Assembly (NCBI GenBank): GCA_015179025.1
Contig: WHUX01000038.1
Span: forward strand, 1-64,000
Origin: Terfezia claveryi
Lineage: Eukaryota; Ascomycota; Pezizomycetes; Pezizales; Pezizaceae
Reading direction: 5' to 3'
Length of the DNA stretch: 64,000 nucleotides
In this document: piece after piece, positions 34,027 through 47,500 of the stretch
How the letters are laid out: each line of letters begins with the position of its first letter
How positions within the stretch are numbered: position 1 is the stretch's first letter
Translations under genes and position numbers: made by a program
Notes under the pieces: generated by a model
What the model was told of the DNA's origin: nothing
Databases searched by the model: none
Seen by the model: only the letters and a program-made list of their open reading frames with translations

Positions 34027-37000
34027 GGGGTCGACTGGGTATCTTTGTTTTTATTTTAAGACTGGTTTCCAATCTCTTCTAGGGCCTTGAATGGGTAATC
34101 TTGTTCCCCTTGTTGTGCCACTATGTTCAGTTTTTTCTTAACGATTGAATGATTGTGCATGGCATATTTTGCTTCTAATTTTTCCCAGGATTTTTTTATG
34201 GCATTGCTTTTTCTACCATCAGCTTCTTGTTTTGTGATTAAAAGATTGGATTCGGCCCCTGTGCCTGCCATTTGTTTAGCTTCCGCCTGCGGGCCGCCCT
34301 GATGTACAATGGGGTACATTCCCTGTGATGCAACTTATCTAGTCTCGGTCCGACCCTTCGCTATGAAACGAAATCACCTGACCACCGGAGTTTTCGGCCT
34401 TATATCCTTTTGAGTAGGTTGACGCGACCTTCGCCTACAGGCGAATAGCAAATTTTCGTGCGCCAGTTTCATACGCAGTTCTAATCAAATATTGAATTAA
34501 CGTGGACTTGCTTCTGCGGCTTCCAGATGAAGCTTAACGCTGGAGTGCATGTAACACATATTATCCTAGTAGCATGCTTTGATTGTATCATTCATTGTCA
34601 GGCATGAAGCATGAAGCAGTTAGTGAGACATATTACGTACCTAGGTTGGAAAACGTTCAGGGTGCGTAAACCCTAGCAAGGAAACAGCTGGAGATTTGAG
34701 AATTGACATGCTCCCGATTTATAATACCTATGGTAATTCCGACTTCCTCTGGCCTTTGACTTCCTGGTTCAAGATATTTGGTGCACAGCAAGTACCGTAA
34801 AAATCATAACCATAAACGTTGAAACCTAATCCATGCGTTGTGCGTCAAGGTGGACGTCCGGTTCTTCAACGGGCTCCCGTTAAATCGCTATTGGATTGTG
34901 AGCATAAATAAAAGATTGGCACACTCTTGCTTTACCCAATGCCTATGACTACTTAAGTACCTAGCCGGCGGGCCGAAGCACGAGGTTACGCATGAAAGTG
35001 GGATTAAACTCCGCATCTACCTCGCCGAGGAGCCAATTGCAATGGTTGAAGGTTACAACTGTTAGGATTGATTTCTCGCTCGTTTTACCTACTGTACCTA
35101 CAGGGCTCGACGATATTAACTGAACTACTAGTCTGCCAGCCCCAGTATGCTGTCCAGTCAGATCAGCTGGTTGCAGCTAACATAATGGACCGGGGAACCG
35201 AGTGCGGATGGGGGTGAGATTTGACCTAGGTACGCAAGTGTTCACTTGAAGTTCCATATACAGGCAGCGACATGCCCAAAATGATGTAGAGGTGGTTCTG
35301 TACTAATATGCTGTTATGGATAGTTGGAACTTCTACTTGTGTGGGGCTTTTTGGCTTTGAATCCTCCTGGTTAATGCTAACCAAAGCCTGACTAATGGAA
35401 TTCATCGTCTCAGGATGCCGTAGCAGAAATCTTTCACTCCGGGATATAATGCTGGTCTAATAGAACGCTGTGGATGCAGCTGAATTTCGAGAGCAATTTG
35501 CCGTATCATAATATATATCGTAGTGCATACCCCCATGAAAAGTAGAAAAATATTCTAGCCTCTTCTGCTTCATGGCCCCCTATTTAAGGTTTGCGGCCTG
35601 CAATGCTGTTGATGTGGCATGCAATATGCAACGGCTGCACTCTCCAAGGAGGCGAATTGATGCTAGGATTGCTTCTATTGACTCCTCACGGTGCCTTGAT
35701 GCTTCACGCTCGCTTCTGCATTGTCTTTACCCATCTCCTGGCTACGTTGCGCATACCGAGGTCGCTTCCCATCCGTTTCGTATATAGGTACCTACTTAAA
35801 AAAGACAAATACTTATACTTGAGAGTACTCTCGAAAGCGGCTAGTCAGGTGCTTGTACCTCACCCCCAGCAGGGTCTTGGTGTAGCATCCAAAACAGTGG
35901 CATCAGATGCCTGATAACGATATATATCCTATAGCATGGTGGTGAGCGGTTCCCTGCAAAAAAGAGCGAGACTTCATGTTCAACAAGAGTGGGGCATGTC
36001 ATTACTTTGCTAAAACAGTCTTACTTGTTAATAGAGTATCATAAATTATTACAACAATAATTCTTTCAATTATTATTAGCCTTGCGTAATGCGTACATGG
36101 AATACTTTGCCATAGCTGGTTGACTTTGCCAATACGCTCGAGTGCCAGAGGGTCTTGGCATGAGACTAAGCATGGTCTTAACTCTTTCGAGAATGGTGTG
36201 AGCTGACCACTTACAAAACAGGTTTAATGTACTTACTAAGCAACAGCAACTGGAGCTGCAGGAAACAGAAACAATCACCAGATTCGCGAACTGGCAATGG
36301 CTGCATGCCGCTTGATAATAGGTGATAATCGTGGGCAAATTACAGAGGCTTATACCTTGCCATGTTTTGGGGCCTGAATGCTCACTCCTCCAGATGGTAG
36401 TCAATAACAGCTCTATTACTAACAGATCTATCTCCATACACAACTTGTGGTGCCATACAGTCAAGTCCCAGGCTCGCGTTCCGTTCTCTGGAATGAGTAC
36501 TCCAACTGCCAGCCAAAGGTGGGGCTACGCAAGCAAGCCATGGGGCTCAGGATATTGCGGCAGGTTATGATTTCGAACTCGTTCACGTGGCCATTATTAT
36601 GATAAGAATTTTTCCACTATCTGAGGTCGGTTAATGACTGGATATCAGCTCCTGTTGATCTTTGGCACTTGTCTGTGGTATGTTTATCCCCCAATAGAAT
36701 GTGTGCTTAGCATTCATTAATTGCCGCATACTTACTCATTAAAGCACTGCGCATGCCATCTACGGGTATTCACTTGGGACACGGAATCCTCTCTCCAACT
36801 ACAGTAGGCTCTAACTGCACATAGCGTCTTGGCGAGCAAGCCAGATTATAATAACAGCTTGCAACCTCCGGCCGGATACAGACATTACCACAATGGAAAC
36901 CATCATAACTACCTTTCGTGTGTTCGGCCCCGCACTTTGTTGCATCTAGGTCTAGATATCGATCTGCAGCCAACATCGTGATCGCACCAATTCCACAGGT

Positions 37001-40000
37001 CACCATGATACATATCAAAAAAACCAATTTGTATTTGCCTACACAAATCGGGCGCAGGAATTCAGCCTGCATTTTGTGCAAATATAGTGCCAAAATGCAA
37101 ATCACGTTATTCATCATGTTCTCAATTGGTTAAGCCGTATGGATATCAACTACCTAACTTGATTTTCAGAACCTTATGGACATATACCTTCCTGGAGGAT
37201 CGCCCGATCAATATATACATGTCACTCAATCAGGAATCTTGGTATCACTTCTTGAGAGAGCTAATATTTGCTTCCGTACCCAAATTGCTGGCTTGTGTTT
37301 TGATTTTCGAATTCCAAGGCGAAATGCCCAGCCCGCAACCTACAGAAATCTTGTAGTTATCGCAGCGTTAAAATAAACCCCGCCAGAAACGGACGCTATA
37401 GTGCCTTTCCTCTCTATCGGCAATTAGATAAAAGAGAAAATTCTACCAAGTAGCTATTGGAGATACGTATGTATGTATGTATGTATATGGTTAGCCAGTG
37501 GATGAAACTGTGAGATCCAAGATTTACAATTTGCTAACAATTTTCCGTATTGAGGGCTACATCTTTTCGCGTAAGTTTTGATAAAGAAAACCCGATAGTT
37601 CTATTCTCAAATTTACGCATCTTTTAATGGAGAACTGTAATGGAGAACAGTCCCTGGGATGGAAGAAGCCGTTGATTGGGGAACTTGTCCCACGATACTA
37701 GAATAATCGTTCGAACACCCAACGATAATATGACCTACCCAAGAATTGAGAACGACAAGAATGGATGTTATTTCAAATCCGACACAATATAGGCAGTTGA
37801 GCAGTTCATTCTAGAGCGCTATCTCCAAGATACTTAAATGATGGAATAGCTCAAAGGTATCCCGGAGCAACCTTGGGGCACCAGCTATATCCATTCTAGG
37901 TTATGTATTTAATTTATGCACAACCCATGGACAGCACATGTGTTGGCCGTAATCAGCTGCTTCAGAAGCTAGTCGGTGATTTATTGCGCCGCCAAGGATG
38001 GTGGGGTGAATGTGCGACAGAGGTATAACAGGCGTTTCAAAAAGTGAGCCATCGCAAAGTGAGAGTAGCTTGTGCGGTTGACCATCTTGTTATATAATTT
38101 TTCAGGGCTGCACGCAAGCTACGCTAATTGGACTGGTGTGCATGCATTTACAGTCACTAACCGAGGGCTTTTTCGATTTGAGTTGGCAATCAAATAGCTG
38201 ATTTTAGCAAATGCTGGAGCATTCTAGGTTACAATGCTGTCAATACTAGATGCGCCCAGTGGGATTCAGATGGTTATTTTTTTCAAACTGTAGGAATATA
38301 TTGATTTTTGCCCATGCTGGGTGCACTATCTACAAATCATACATACCTCTGCTTTATTCCATCCAGACAATTTTCTTAAGTCTTATTGTTATATTTCCGG
38401 CTATATGCTGCCTTAGTTCTGCAAATTTTTGTCGCAAAGTTGGTTTGATACATGCCAAAGGTTACCCTGAATATCAAAATGCACCATGGTGTTTACCCTG
38501 AGTTTGAACTACACAAGCTTATGCAGAATCTTCATATGGAAAAATATATATATATATATATTTTTTTTCTCACCAATGTTATTTTCATCAATCTTCTGCC
38601 CTGAGTAAACTACTATTTCAAAAAATCATGGTGTCTGTTTTTTCGTACTCATGCATGTGTACTTTAGAAGTTGTGTATTTTTCTTACTGTTGTGGCGCAG
38701 ATCAGAGCTGTGCTTCCTCATAATTTCCCAGGACCATCGAGCTGCTCTATCAAAAATCGAATCTTTTTTCATTCTACAAAAAGATACCTCTGCATATTGG
38801 GCCCTACTCCCTGGGCTTGCATACCAAGATGGAACGGCCGCGTCGTGTCCGGAACATGTTAGCTGTTAATTAAGGGATGGCGTTCTGCGTCCAACATATT
38901 GACGGACGAAAGTGACCGTGAAACTACTATAAGAAGCTAAAAGGGCCAGATGAGGTCCCTTTGGCCCTCGAGAGACCCAATCAATACCTGTCGTTCGTGC
39001 AAGGTGTTTACTTGGCTTTGGATTGGATGCTCAGTGGCTGTGAGATGGTATACAGCTGACGGCGCCCGCCAGACTAAAAGGCATCTAGAACTAACGATTA
39101 GCATATAGCCACCAGCTCCAATAAAAAGGCTCGCACCGAACCCTGCATACAGAAAGACAATTCGGAATACCAATAATATGCGGAACTTATTCCATAGCGG
39201 GGGAGCGCTAGGTACTGTACTGCTGATACCTCGAGTCTAGTTATGCAATCAGATTTCTACTTCTGATAGACTAGGCGGCTCTCCTCGAGAGGCTACTTAG
39301 ACCCCCAATACACCCCTGTATCCTCTACTCTGTGCTCCTCCTAGATTTATTGTTAGAGGGAGCAGCGGGATCTAGAGTTGGGGGATCAGAGGGAGCAGTG
39401 CTAATATAGCTACTAATACCTGAATACTAGATTCCTTAGATGCAGTAACTACCCATGCACATGAGTTGGCCCCCCAGTGTACGGGTTGACCATGCCATTC
39501 AAAGAATTTCCCAAATTGGCCGGGGAAAAAATCTTAATGCATACCAATTGCCCCAATGGATTTATCTGAACATCTTTCACCGCCTGCCGTGTTATGCAAG
39601 TTGGGATACGAAATTATCGCAAGACTAAGCGACAATAACCGTGTCCAAAAAGGCTGCTTGCAGCTCGCCTAAAGTGGTGTTGGGGCTCATAGGCATTGGA
39701 CTGGATCATCTGGAAAATGCGGTGGTGACCCTCCGGACACAAATGAGTGTTTTAGGATACGGGAGGGAAAGGCAGTAGAGTTAAAATTATAGTCATGTTA
39801 TATGGGTGATTTGTAGTCAATGGAAGATTTAGAGGAGACAGGAAAGAGTGGATAAGGCAGCCTATACTTTTTGACGCATGATAGTACTATATATGCATAC
39901 ATATTTTCCCAGTCAGGTCCAGTAAATACTATTCGCTTGAGACTTCGCATTTCAAGAATAGCTAGTTTGGTTACAACAACATCACTACCAATTTCACCAA

Positions 40001-40441
40001 CACGTGTCCTAGCATTAAGCCATAATAGGTATCTATTACAGCAGCAAACGTTGAACACCATCAATATAGCTGTATCAGATTGAGTGTAGTGTATATACAT
40101 GTATGCACTCAACTCCACGGACGCTGCTCTAAGTATTGGCTATCTCTTTCTCCGATAGTTAGTTCCATAAAGGAGAGATTATATATATTTGCTACCTAGT
40201 ATGTACTGTATGTATATGTACTATGTATGTAAACTAGAAATCTAGTCACCACTCCCGGAACCTTCGATTCTTTCTTTATTTCTAATAAACTCGATTCACG
40301 CAACCAACCTCGAGAAGAACTAGTAAAATAATAAACAAAAGGGCAGTCTCATTAAGCCATAGAATTCAGCAAAACGCAAAATCCAAATCATCAATGCAAG
40401 TAGTAGGCATCAATCCTACTCAAAATATCCATGCCTCATAC
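34027..40441. other. Gene-poor interval
   Basis: No family member is recognised. The only noteworthy frame is the small minus-strand frame at 34,056-34,319. Simple repeats are present: (TA)n at about 38,545-38,562 followed by T8, and (ATGT)n at 37,468-37,485. The right end faces the stop codon of cft2. Confidence 0.4.
34056..34319 (-). other. Small hypothetical open frame (possible coding relic)
   Basis: An ATG-started 87-codon frame convergent with the Zn2Cys6 gene, ending 30 bp from that gene's stop. The sequence is charged and looks helical (KKSWEKLEAKYAMHNHSIVK), with a plausible protein composition. It could be an exon of a small gene or a fragment of a retroelement Gag-like protein; neither can be shown here. 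Confidence 0.25.
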
Positions 40442-43400
40442 CTACACCCCCCCTCTCACCACCGCCAACCCTTCATAAACTCTCCTCCTAACCTCCACGA
40501 AACTCCTCCACTTCCCTCCCGCACCCCCAACCCCAACATACAGCCCACCTCCCGCATCTTCCACCACAACCCTTCCCACCCCAACTTTCCTCACTACCAC
40601 TACCCCATCACACACCAACGCGCCCCCTTCCCCGGCAAACTCCGCGGCATGTCCCGCTGCAACAAGAACCCTACGGAGATCCGTGAGTTTTATGTCCCCG
40701 ACATGGATGGGCGGGGTGGAGAGGTGTCTCATTGAGAGGGTTGATGTTGTGCTGGAGTGGTTATTTGATAACGAGGAGGTGGATGTGATTGTGGTGGAGG
40801 ACTCGGGGATAATTGCCTCTAGCATGCGTGGGGGGAGTTTTGGGTCGTCTTGAGGGGGGCCTAGGGAGTCTATATCCATTTCCGTTCCTCCGCCGCCATC
40901 TTGTGTGGGCTTCTTTTCTAATAAGCTACCCACGGTAGTAGCCACAGTCATAGCCATATCCGTATCCCCCTCGCCATCTACGCCCTTCTTTTCCTTCTCC
41001 TTCCCTTCCTCTTTTGCCCCTTCAATAGCCTTCTCCCCGTTCGCCCCCACCTTCCCACAAATGATCTTCGCAATCTCCATTCCAGTCTTCTCCTCAACCA
41101 ACTTCACGACCTTATTATTGACCCCTATGCGGCCAACAACATGCACGACACCTAAGCCCCCCACCTCCTGCCACCTCAACTCCTTAACCAGCCCCTCCCC
41201 TAACCTCACAGTCCAAGCATTCATATCCACACTAGCATTAACCTTCTCCCCAGTCTTCGGGGTTAAAACATCGGTTCCCCTCACTCCAAATTTCACCATC
41301 GCACCATCACCACTCCCTGCCAACAACTCCTTACACTCTCTCGCCATATTCTCAATTTGCGATTTCGTCCCGCTGACAAGAATCAGTTTGCGAGGGTTTA
41401 TCAGCGGTAAGAGCATGCGTAGTGAGCGCCTATCATGGAGTCCGGAGAAATCAATATAGCATACTCTGGCCCTGACTGTTGCAATGACCAGTTTCCTAGA
41501 TGAGACTTTTGAGGGGTTGCTGAGGAGTGACTGTTCAATTTCTTCTTCGTCATCGTCTTCGCCGTCAGAGGAGGTATCCGTGTCGGCGTTTGAGGATTCT
41601 TTGACCTCGCCTTCTTCTTCGTTATCCTCGTCTCCAGATTCATTATCTGCACCATCACCGTCTGAATACTGCCGCCCCGGGGATGACGCTGAAGAATCGT
41701 TCCCCTTCCTTCGTTTCATGGACTTTTTTTTCCTTGCCGCCAGCTTCTCGGGTAACCCCCTCTTCCCCTTCTTCCCTCCCTTCCCATTCGTTCCCAATGC
41801 CACCCCAGCAACTACCCCCGCTGCCCCCGCCTCTTCCCACTTCCTCTTCCTCCCCATAACCCTCTCCACCACCCTTTCCCGTTCTCTCATATCCCTCCCA
41901 TCCCACCCCGATGTAACAATCATCCTATCCCCCAACCCCCCACCAACTTTATCATCCACTGCCGCTTTCTCCTCTCGCTCTTCAGCACGAATATACTCCT
42001 CACCCTTCACCACCTCCCCGTATTCATCTGCCCTTCTCCTCCGGACCATAAACGGCAACATCCTATTCCTCCCTTTTGCCCCACGGACATCGAAGTCATA
42101 CACGCCCCTTCCTCGCAGTAATACACTGATACCTAAATCCGCGACCGTGGCAGCAGGCAGGACATTGATCCCTCCTAACCCAACTCCACCTCCCACACCC
42201 CCATCTGTAGCAGCAGAAGCTGCAGCGGCAGAAGCTTGAGCAGCCTTCAGCGCCTTCGCTGCCAATGCCTTCTTTGATTTCACCCCGGTTTTAGCCAAAG
42301 ACACACCCTGCTTATCCGGCTCCGAGTCGCCTTCAGAATCGTCACTCGACTCATCATCATCATCCTCACTCTCTTCGTCTTCACTCTCTCCATCTTTCCC
42401 TCCCAGTGGGATAAGATACGGGAACGAATCATGTCCCGGAGTGGGATGCCCATCCGCATCTACATTGACCTGCGAAGCAGATTTCTTCAAACCAGCCATA
42501 TACCGTTTATACTCCTCCACCTCTGCAGGCTTCAAGGGTACCCTCTCATGGAGCTCTACTTGTTTCTTTTCCCAGGGGAGGCCGACGCCAATAGTATTAT
42601 CTTTCCCTATTGTCGTGGAAGAAGACTGATCGTTAGATTTCTCTTTTCGGGCCTTCATTCCCGTACGCCAGGCCTGGGATAATTCCTCTCCTAGAGATCC
42701 CTTTTCGGAGTTTCCCCCCCCGTCCATGAGCTCAGTTAGGATGACGACATTCCCCTCCCCGCTAGCAATTTTAGTGAATATCTCCCGGGAGTATCCGTAT
42801 TCAAGGGAGGCGTCGCTGGCGATGATGACCATCCCTCGAGGGGGTTTCTTGAGAGCTTGTTTGCGTGGTTGTTTCTCCTGCCCGCGCCGGCGTTTCCCAC
42901 GTTGTTGCTGCTGTTGCCGTTGTTGTGGCTGTTGTCGGGTAGGATTTTTCTTAGCATTCCTGCTCACCCGCTCCACAAGCGCTCCAGTCTCAGGATCGTA
43001 GTCCATCGAAGTCGCACTCGCATCACTCTCATTCCCGGTTTCATTTTCTGTTCCAGTAGCGCTTCCATCATCACCTGCCTCCCCAGAAGTTTCACCACTA
43101 AGGGTATTATACTCCCTTAGTAACCTCTCCATCTGCGCCGGCTTATCCAAAATCTTCAAATGCAGAAAGTCGAATGGTCCTGCTGCTTTAGTCTGCTTCC
43201 CCGCATCCTGTCCACTCTTCCCCCCTTTCCCTTTACCGCCTCCTCTTCCCCCTCTCTGACCCTGATTCTTAGCCCCGCCTTCGGCCTCCTGCTGCGCAGC
43301 GACCTTCGCCGCCCCCTCCAAATCCTTGATAACCCCTTCATCCATCCACTCCAACATACTCCCCACCACATCCCTCAACCTCCTACCCTTCCTTGCCACC

Positions 43401-44536
43401 AAATACAAGCCTGATCCCGCACTACCACCCCCATCGCCACTTAGATGCCTATCCTTCCGGAATGCATGTTCAAGTAAATAGACCAACTCTAGGACCCTCG
43501 CAACCGAGTCTGTAGGGATTAAGACCACCTTCCCCCGCCCAACAGCTACAGTCCTAATAACCTCCAGCAGCGCCTCATCACGCTTCTTTCTCGTCCATTT
43601 ACTCGCGCCAAAGAACTCCTCGTCTGTCGTTCGTGAGCTGAAAATTAATGCCGTGGGACGACCAAGACCCTCGCTGGAGTTGATAACATTGACACCACCC
43701 CCCACGGGACCAGGGACGCCAGAGGAGCTGGGATTGCTGTGAGAGAGGAATGCAGCGCCGGAGAGGTGGTTCTCGCGGGTGTGGTTCCAGGAGACGGCGT
43801 AAACTATTGATTCCTGAGAGTGTTGGATTTTCCAGATTGTTCCTCCGAGGGTGTGACCTGCTGCGTAGGCGGTGATGGTTACGGTTGTGGATTGCGAGGT
43901 GTGGCCGGCCCCACGGGGATGGTGGAGGTGGTGAGATGCGCTTGGAGGGGTGCGTAGGAGAGGGTGGTGCGGTTGGGAGTATTTTAGGAGATGGATTTTT
44001 GAAAAGTAGGATGTGATTTCGCTTGGGGAAGGAGTGGGGAGTAGCCAAGAAGGGTTGTAGGCTCCATTAGTCGTTGAAGAGGATGGAGAAGAGGAGGCTG
44101 TGGGTGGTGATGATGGTAGTGGTGGTAATCGTGGAGTAGAAAGTGGGTTAGATAGATAGAGATCTGTCAAGAGTAGGCGTCCCAAGGCAGAGATGGGGAA
44201 GGTGGAGTATACCGGTATCGTGGTGAAGAACGGTATATATTTACAGCAGTGTGCGTATGCGCCGATATGTGAGATTGTTGGGTGGGTGAGGAGGATCAGT
44301 GATAGTTGTGGTGTGACTCTGTACAGCTCGATGTTAACAAGATCTTCCCTCCTGGTGATGGATTTGTGATTGGTTTTGAATCTGGCTCACTTCTCAATCG
44401 CCTTCAGCATCCCCACATCGAACTTTTCATCCCAGCCTACATCCACAAGGATCTTGATTCCCCCATCGAGCTCCAGTAGTGACGAGTGTGCATGCGAGTC
44501 GGACTGCGTTCCGAGGAGGGGGGTGAAGTGGAACAT
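40442..44536 (-). CDS. cft2: Cleavage and polyadenylation factor subunit 2 (Cft2/Ydh1, CPSF100)
   Basis: Non-catalytic metallo-beta-lactamase/beta-CASP subunit of the cleavage and polyadenylation factor, acting in the nucleus on mRNA 3' ends with the Ysh1/CPSF73 nuclease. Exon 1 (44,536-44,391) begins MFHFTPLLGTQSDSHAHSSL and continues LELDGGIKILVDVGWDEKFD. A 72-nt intron (44,390-44,319, GTGAGC...TACAG) joins it to VTPQLSLILLTHPTISHIGA, where the usual HxHxDH zinc signature is degenerate, as expected for CPSF100. The beta-CASP region includes TALIFSSRTTDEEFFGASKW and VLIPTDSVARVLELVYLLEH. Later conserved blocks are GVYDFDVRGAKGRNRMLPF and ARVCYIDFSGLHDRRSLRML then LPLINPRKLILVSGTKSQ. The total is about 1,340 residues, longer than the usual 750-1,000, because of Gln-, Ser/Asp/Glu- and Lys-rich insertions. 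The start matches known orthologue N-termini. Confidence 0.93.
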
Positions 44537-47500
44537 GCCGCTGGGTGTCTTGTGGTGGTGGGGGATCCAAGGACTCTGCTGAATCGCAACGCGCTGGGTT
44601 CTTTGGTTGAGTTTTTACCCTCCACTTCTTATCCAATCCGTGGGTGGGCACGCTGTACTGCTGTTGGCCGGGCTGAGCTGGCAAACGTGAAGTTCGTCGC
44701 GCCGCAATTGAAGGGGGAAGATGGGAAACCGCCACTCCCAAGCGTAACAATGAAGGGGTGACATAATCATGCACGTGATTGAAACAGAGTCAGGGTAACT
44801 TGTAACAACAAACAATAAACTACAAACAACAAACAAACAGCACTTCTCTATGTGAAACCGTCTGAGAAGAACAGTCTTCTCGAGCGGGAAGGCCAGGTTC
44901 GCGCGTCCAAAATAGGGCTTCTCGACGGGTTCTCATCGAGAATGACCGCCAGACTATGCCGAGATGTTCCCCGCAGATGATGTACTAACTGCAACCAGAA
45001 TTCATTATCGAGGTAGAGTTATCACGACTCTATATACAGCTACATTGCTTTGCTCAAGTACAAAAAGTGCCTACTCCAAGGGGGCCCGAACAGCTGCTGG
45101 TGAATTGGATGATTCAATGAGAGCAGCAAGACGGCCCACCCTGCTACCATCTATCCCATACAAATAGATGGCCGAACAGTTTTTCTACCCTGTCCCCATT
45201 CTTGCTGTATTCGTGTACCAGACGAGCCTACCTACAGTCAGTCCAAGTGCTATATAATCTACTAAACTCGACCTAATACCCCCTCCATTTAGAGAATATT
45301 GGCCTCCTCGAGTAGAACTACTCGCGGATAAAACATGGCTGGTTTTGTTCGTCTGGTATGTCCGTACCCACATGTGCCCGTATACGTGGTTCTTCTGCCT
45401 TCCGCTGTCTGACCACAAACTCGCGGTGGACTACCACAAACTTCTGTCATTACCACAACGCATTTGATCTCGGCACCCGACACATTATAAACTTGGAAAG
45501 ATAGAATACCACACCTCCACAACTATCCCAACTATCGTAACCCTTAAACTTAATATCTGTTTGCTTCATCTACATCGCGACTGAACCACCAACAACGGCG
45601 CAACTGGCCCTAGAACAGTCTTTGGTAGACTAGAAACCTATCTTAATTAACGCGCAGTAAGTTGGCCGGTTCAATAGTCTATGTACCTCCCTCCTCACCA
45701 AATAGCAGTCATGATGAGGCAGGATAAAACGGGTTCTTTCTCTAACCAATCGCGGCCCGTTAAGGTTGGACCCCAGCATTTAGCCTTACTCGACTACCAT
45801 ATAGCTCTACACCGATTTTCTCTCTGCTTCGATGCTCCTTTACCCATGCGAGTGCAAATGTCGTGATAACAGGGCTCAAAGCATATGATGCTAGGGGCTT
45901 TCCCTAGGCCTTCACACAAGCGAATAAACCTGCAGGGGTAAGTTTCTTCTGAACTCCATGCCGTACACGTTGTTCCACAAGAAGTAACTAGGTAGCCCAT
46001 ACAAAGGTATACTCGATCTGGGCTATGAGATCCTCATATAGTTATCAAGGCTTAACCTTGACTCTGCCTTCTGTGGGAATTTCCCCTAAATTTTTTCTGA
46101 GAGGGACTGACCCAGAGTCTCTGCAAATCCCGGAAGAGGTTGAGGAAATCTTGAAGTCTACTCAAACCGAATTTACGAAACTCAGTGGAAAATCAGGTGG
46201 TCGGAGCATTGTAGTATATCATACCACGGGGTAGGGGTGTTGACAACAGGCCTAGAGGAGAGTTCCCAAATGGCTAGCTGGTGGATAGTTCTGTCAGCAA
46301 CCCAGGACGACAGGGGTTCTCGTCTCCTTAGAAGTAAAGCGGGTTACCCGTGTTTGCGGCCGGCATAGACTAGTCGGATATGTATGTATGTGTAAGAACC
46401 ACAGAGGTGATAATCTGGCTAGCACTATGTAGCCTCTCGTAGCAGAGGTGACATTGAACTGTCCCATTACCTCACTTCCCACCCTTCCTTCCGAGCGGGA
46501 GGAGAGGGGGTAGTGGGGGTGAGGGGGGATGGGGCGGTAGAGAGGAGTAGGCCTAGCGTGAGTACTGATGCCAAGCACACTTGTGGGGGTCATGATCAGT
46601 AAATCAAACACGTAGGAATGTATTAGTCTGGTTGCACGACCCTCCTCCTGTGGGAATGTATGAGTACCCTATTATAGATAATCCAGAGGCGGGAGCCTAG
46701 TTTATGTCATATCTAGATGGAAAAAGGTTCATTCCAGGTTGCATATACCTACATATAGACCCAAAGGTACCACAGGATATAACCCAATATGGTTGAACAA
46801 GTAAACTACGCTAGCTACTCTCCCCAAAGCCCCCGCTGACCAGAGAAGGTATCATCGATTTTGCGCAAATGATTACTTCAAAAGCTGACACTCCCTTTGG
46901 TGCAGTTCTTTAATAATGTTGCCAACTAACTCATGAACCAATATCTTAGCAGGAAATAACGCTCCGCGTATTGTTCTAGAGATTTTATGTAATTTAGTGT
47001 TCGTGGTCTCTGTCTTGGGATTCCGGAATTTCATGGTAGGTACGAAAAAACAGGCAGCAGAGGCCCTCATTTTAACAATGCTTTCATTGCACTACAGGAG
47101 GACACGAGTTCGGAGGGACGTGTGTAGTAGTATACGTAGCTATATCTTAAGTAATCGGTGATATTTTATGTGCGGTGGAGGATTAAGGTTAACCACTACA
47201 AGGATCGTTCACACCTAGATCCAGCTCATTCCCATTGGCGGCGTGCGGGGAAGTTACAATAAATATAAAAAGTCGCATATATTTATAAAGATAAGGGATA
47301 TCAAACCAGTAGACGGATTAATAAAACACATATGGCATGAGAAAATATTGGAGGTATTATCTACATAGACTAGGAATAGCATTGTCGTATGCCAATGACA
47401 GGGTAAAGGTCAGTATAAAAGTAGGCAAGGACTATACAAGCTGAACGACGATCAAAACCCCCCAGCCATACATCTACAAAATATATACTTTAGGAATGTT

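Noticed and set aside
40905..42239. Ser/Pro-rich plus-strand frames opposite cft2
   Set aside because: They are antisense shadows of the Lys/Glu/Gly-rich cft2 coding sequence; cft2 has clear family motifs.
46025..46234. 69-codon frame with a charged C-terminal half (EVEEILKSTQTEFTKLS)
   Set aside because: Short and isolated; no second exon or known motif found.
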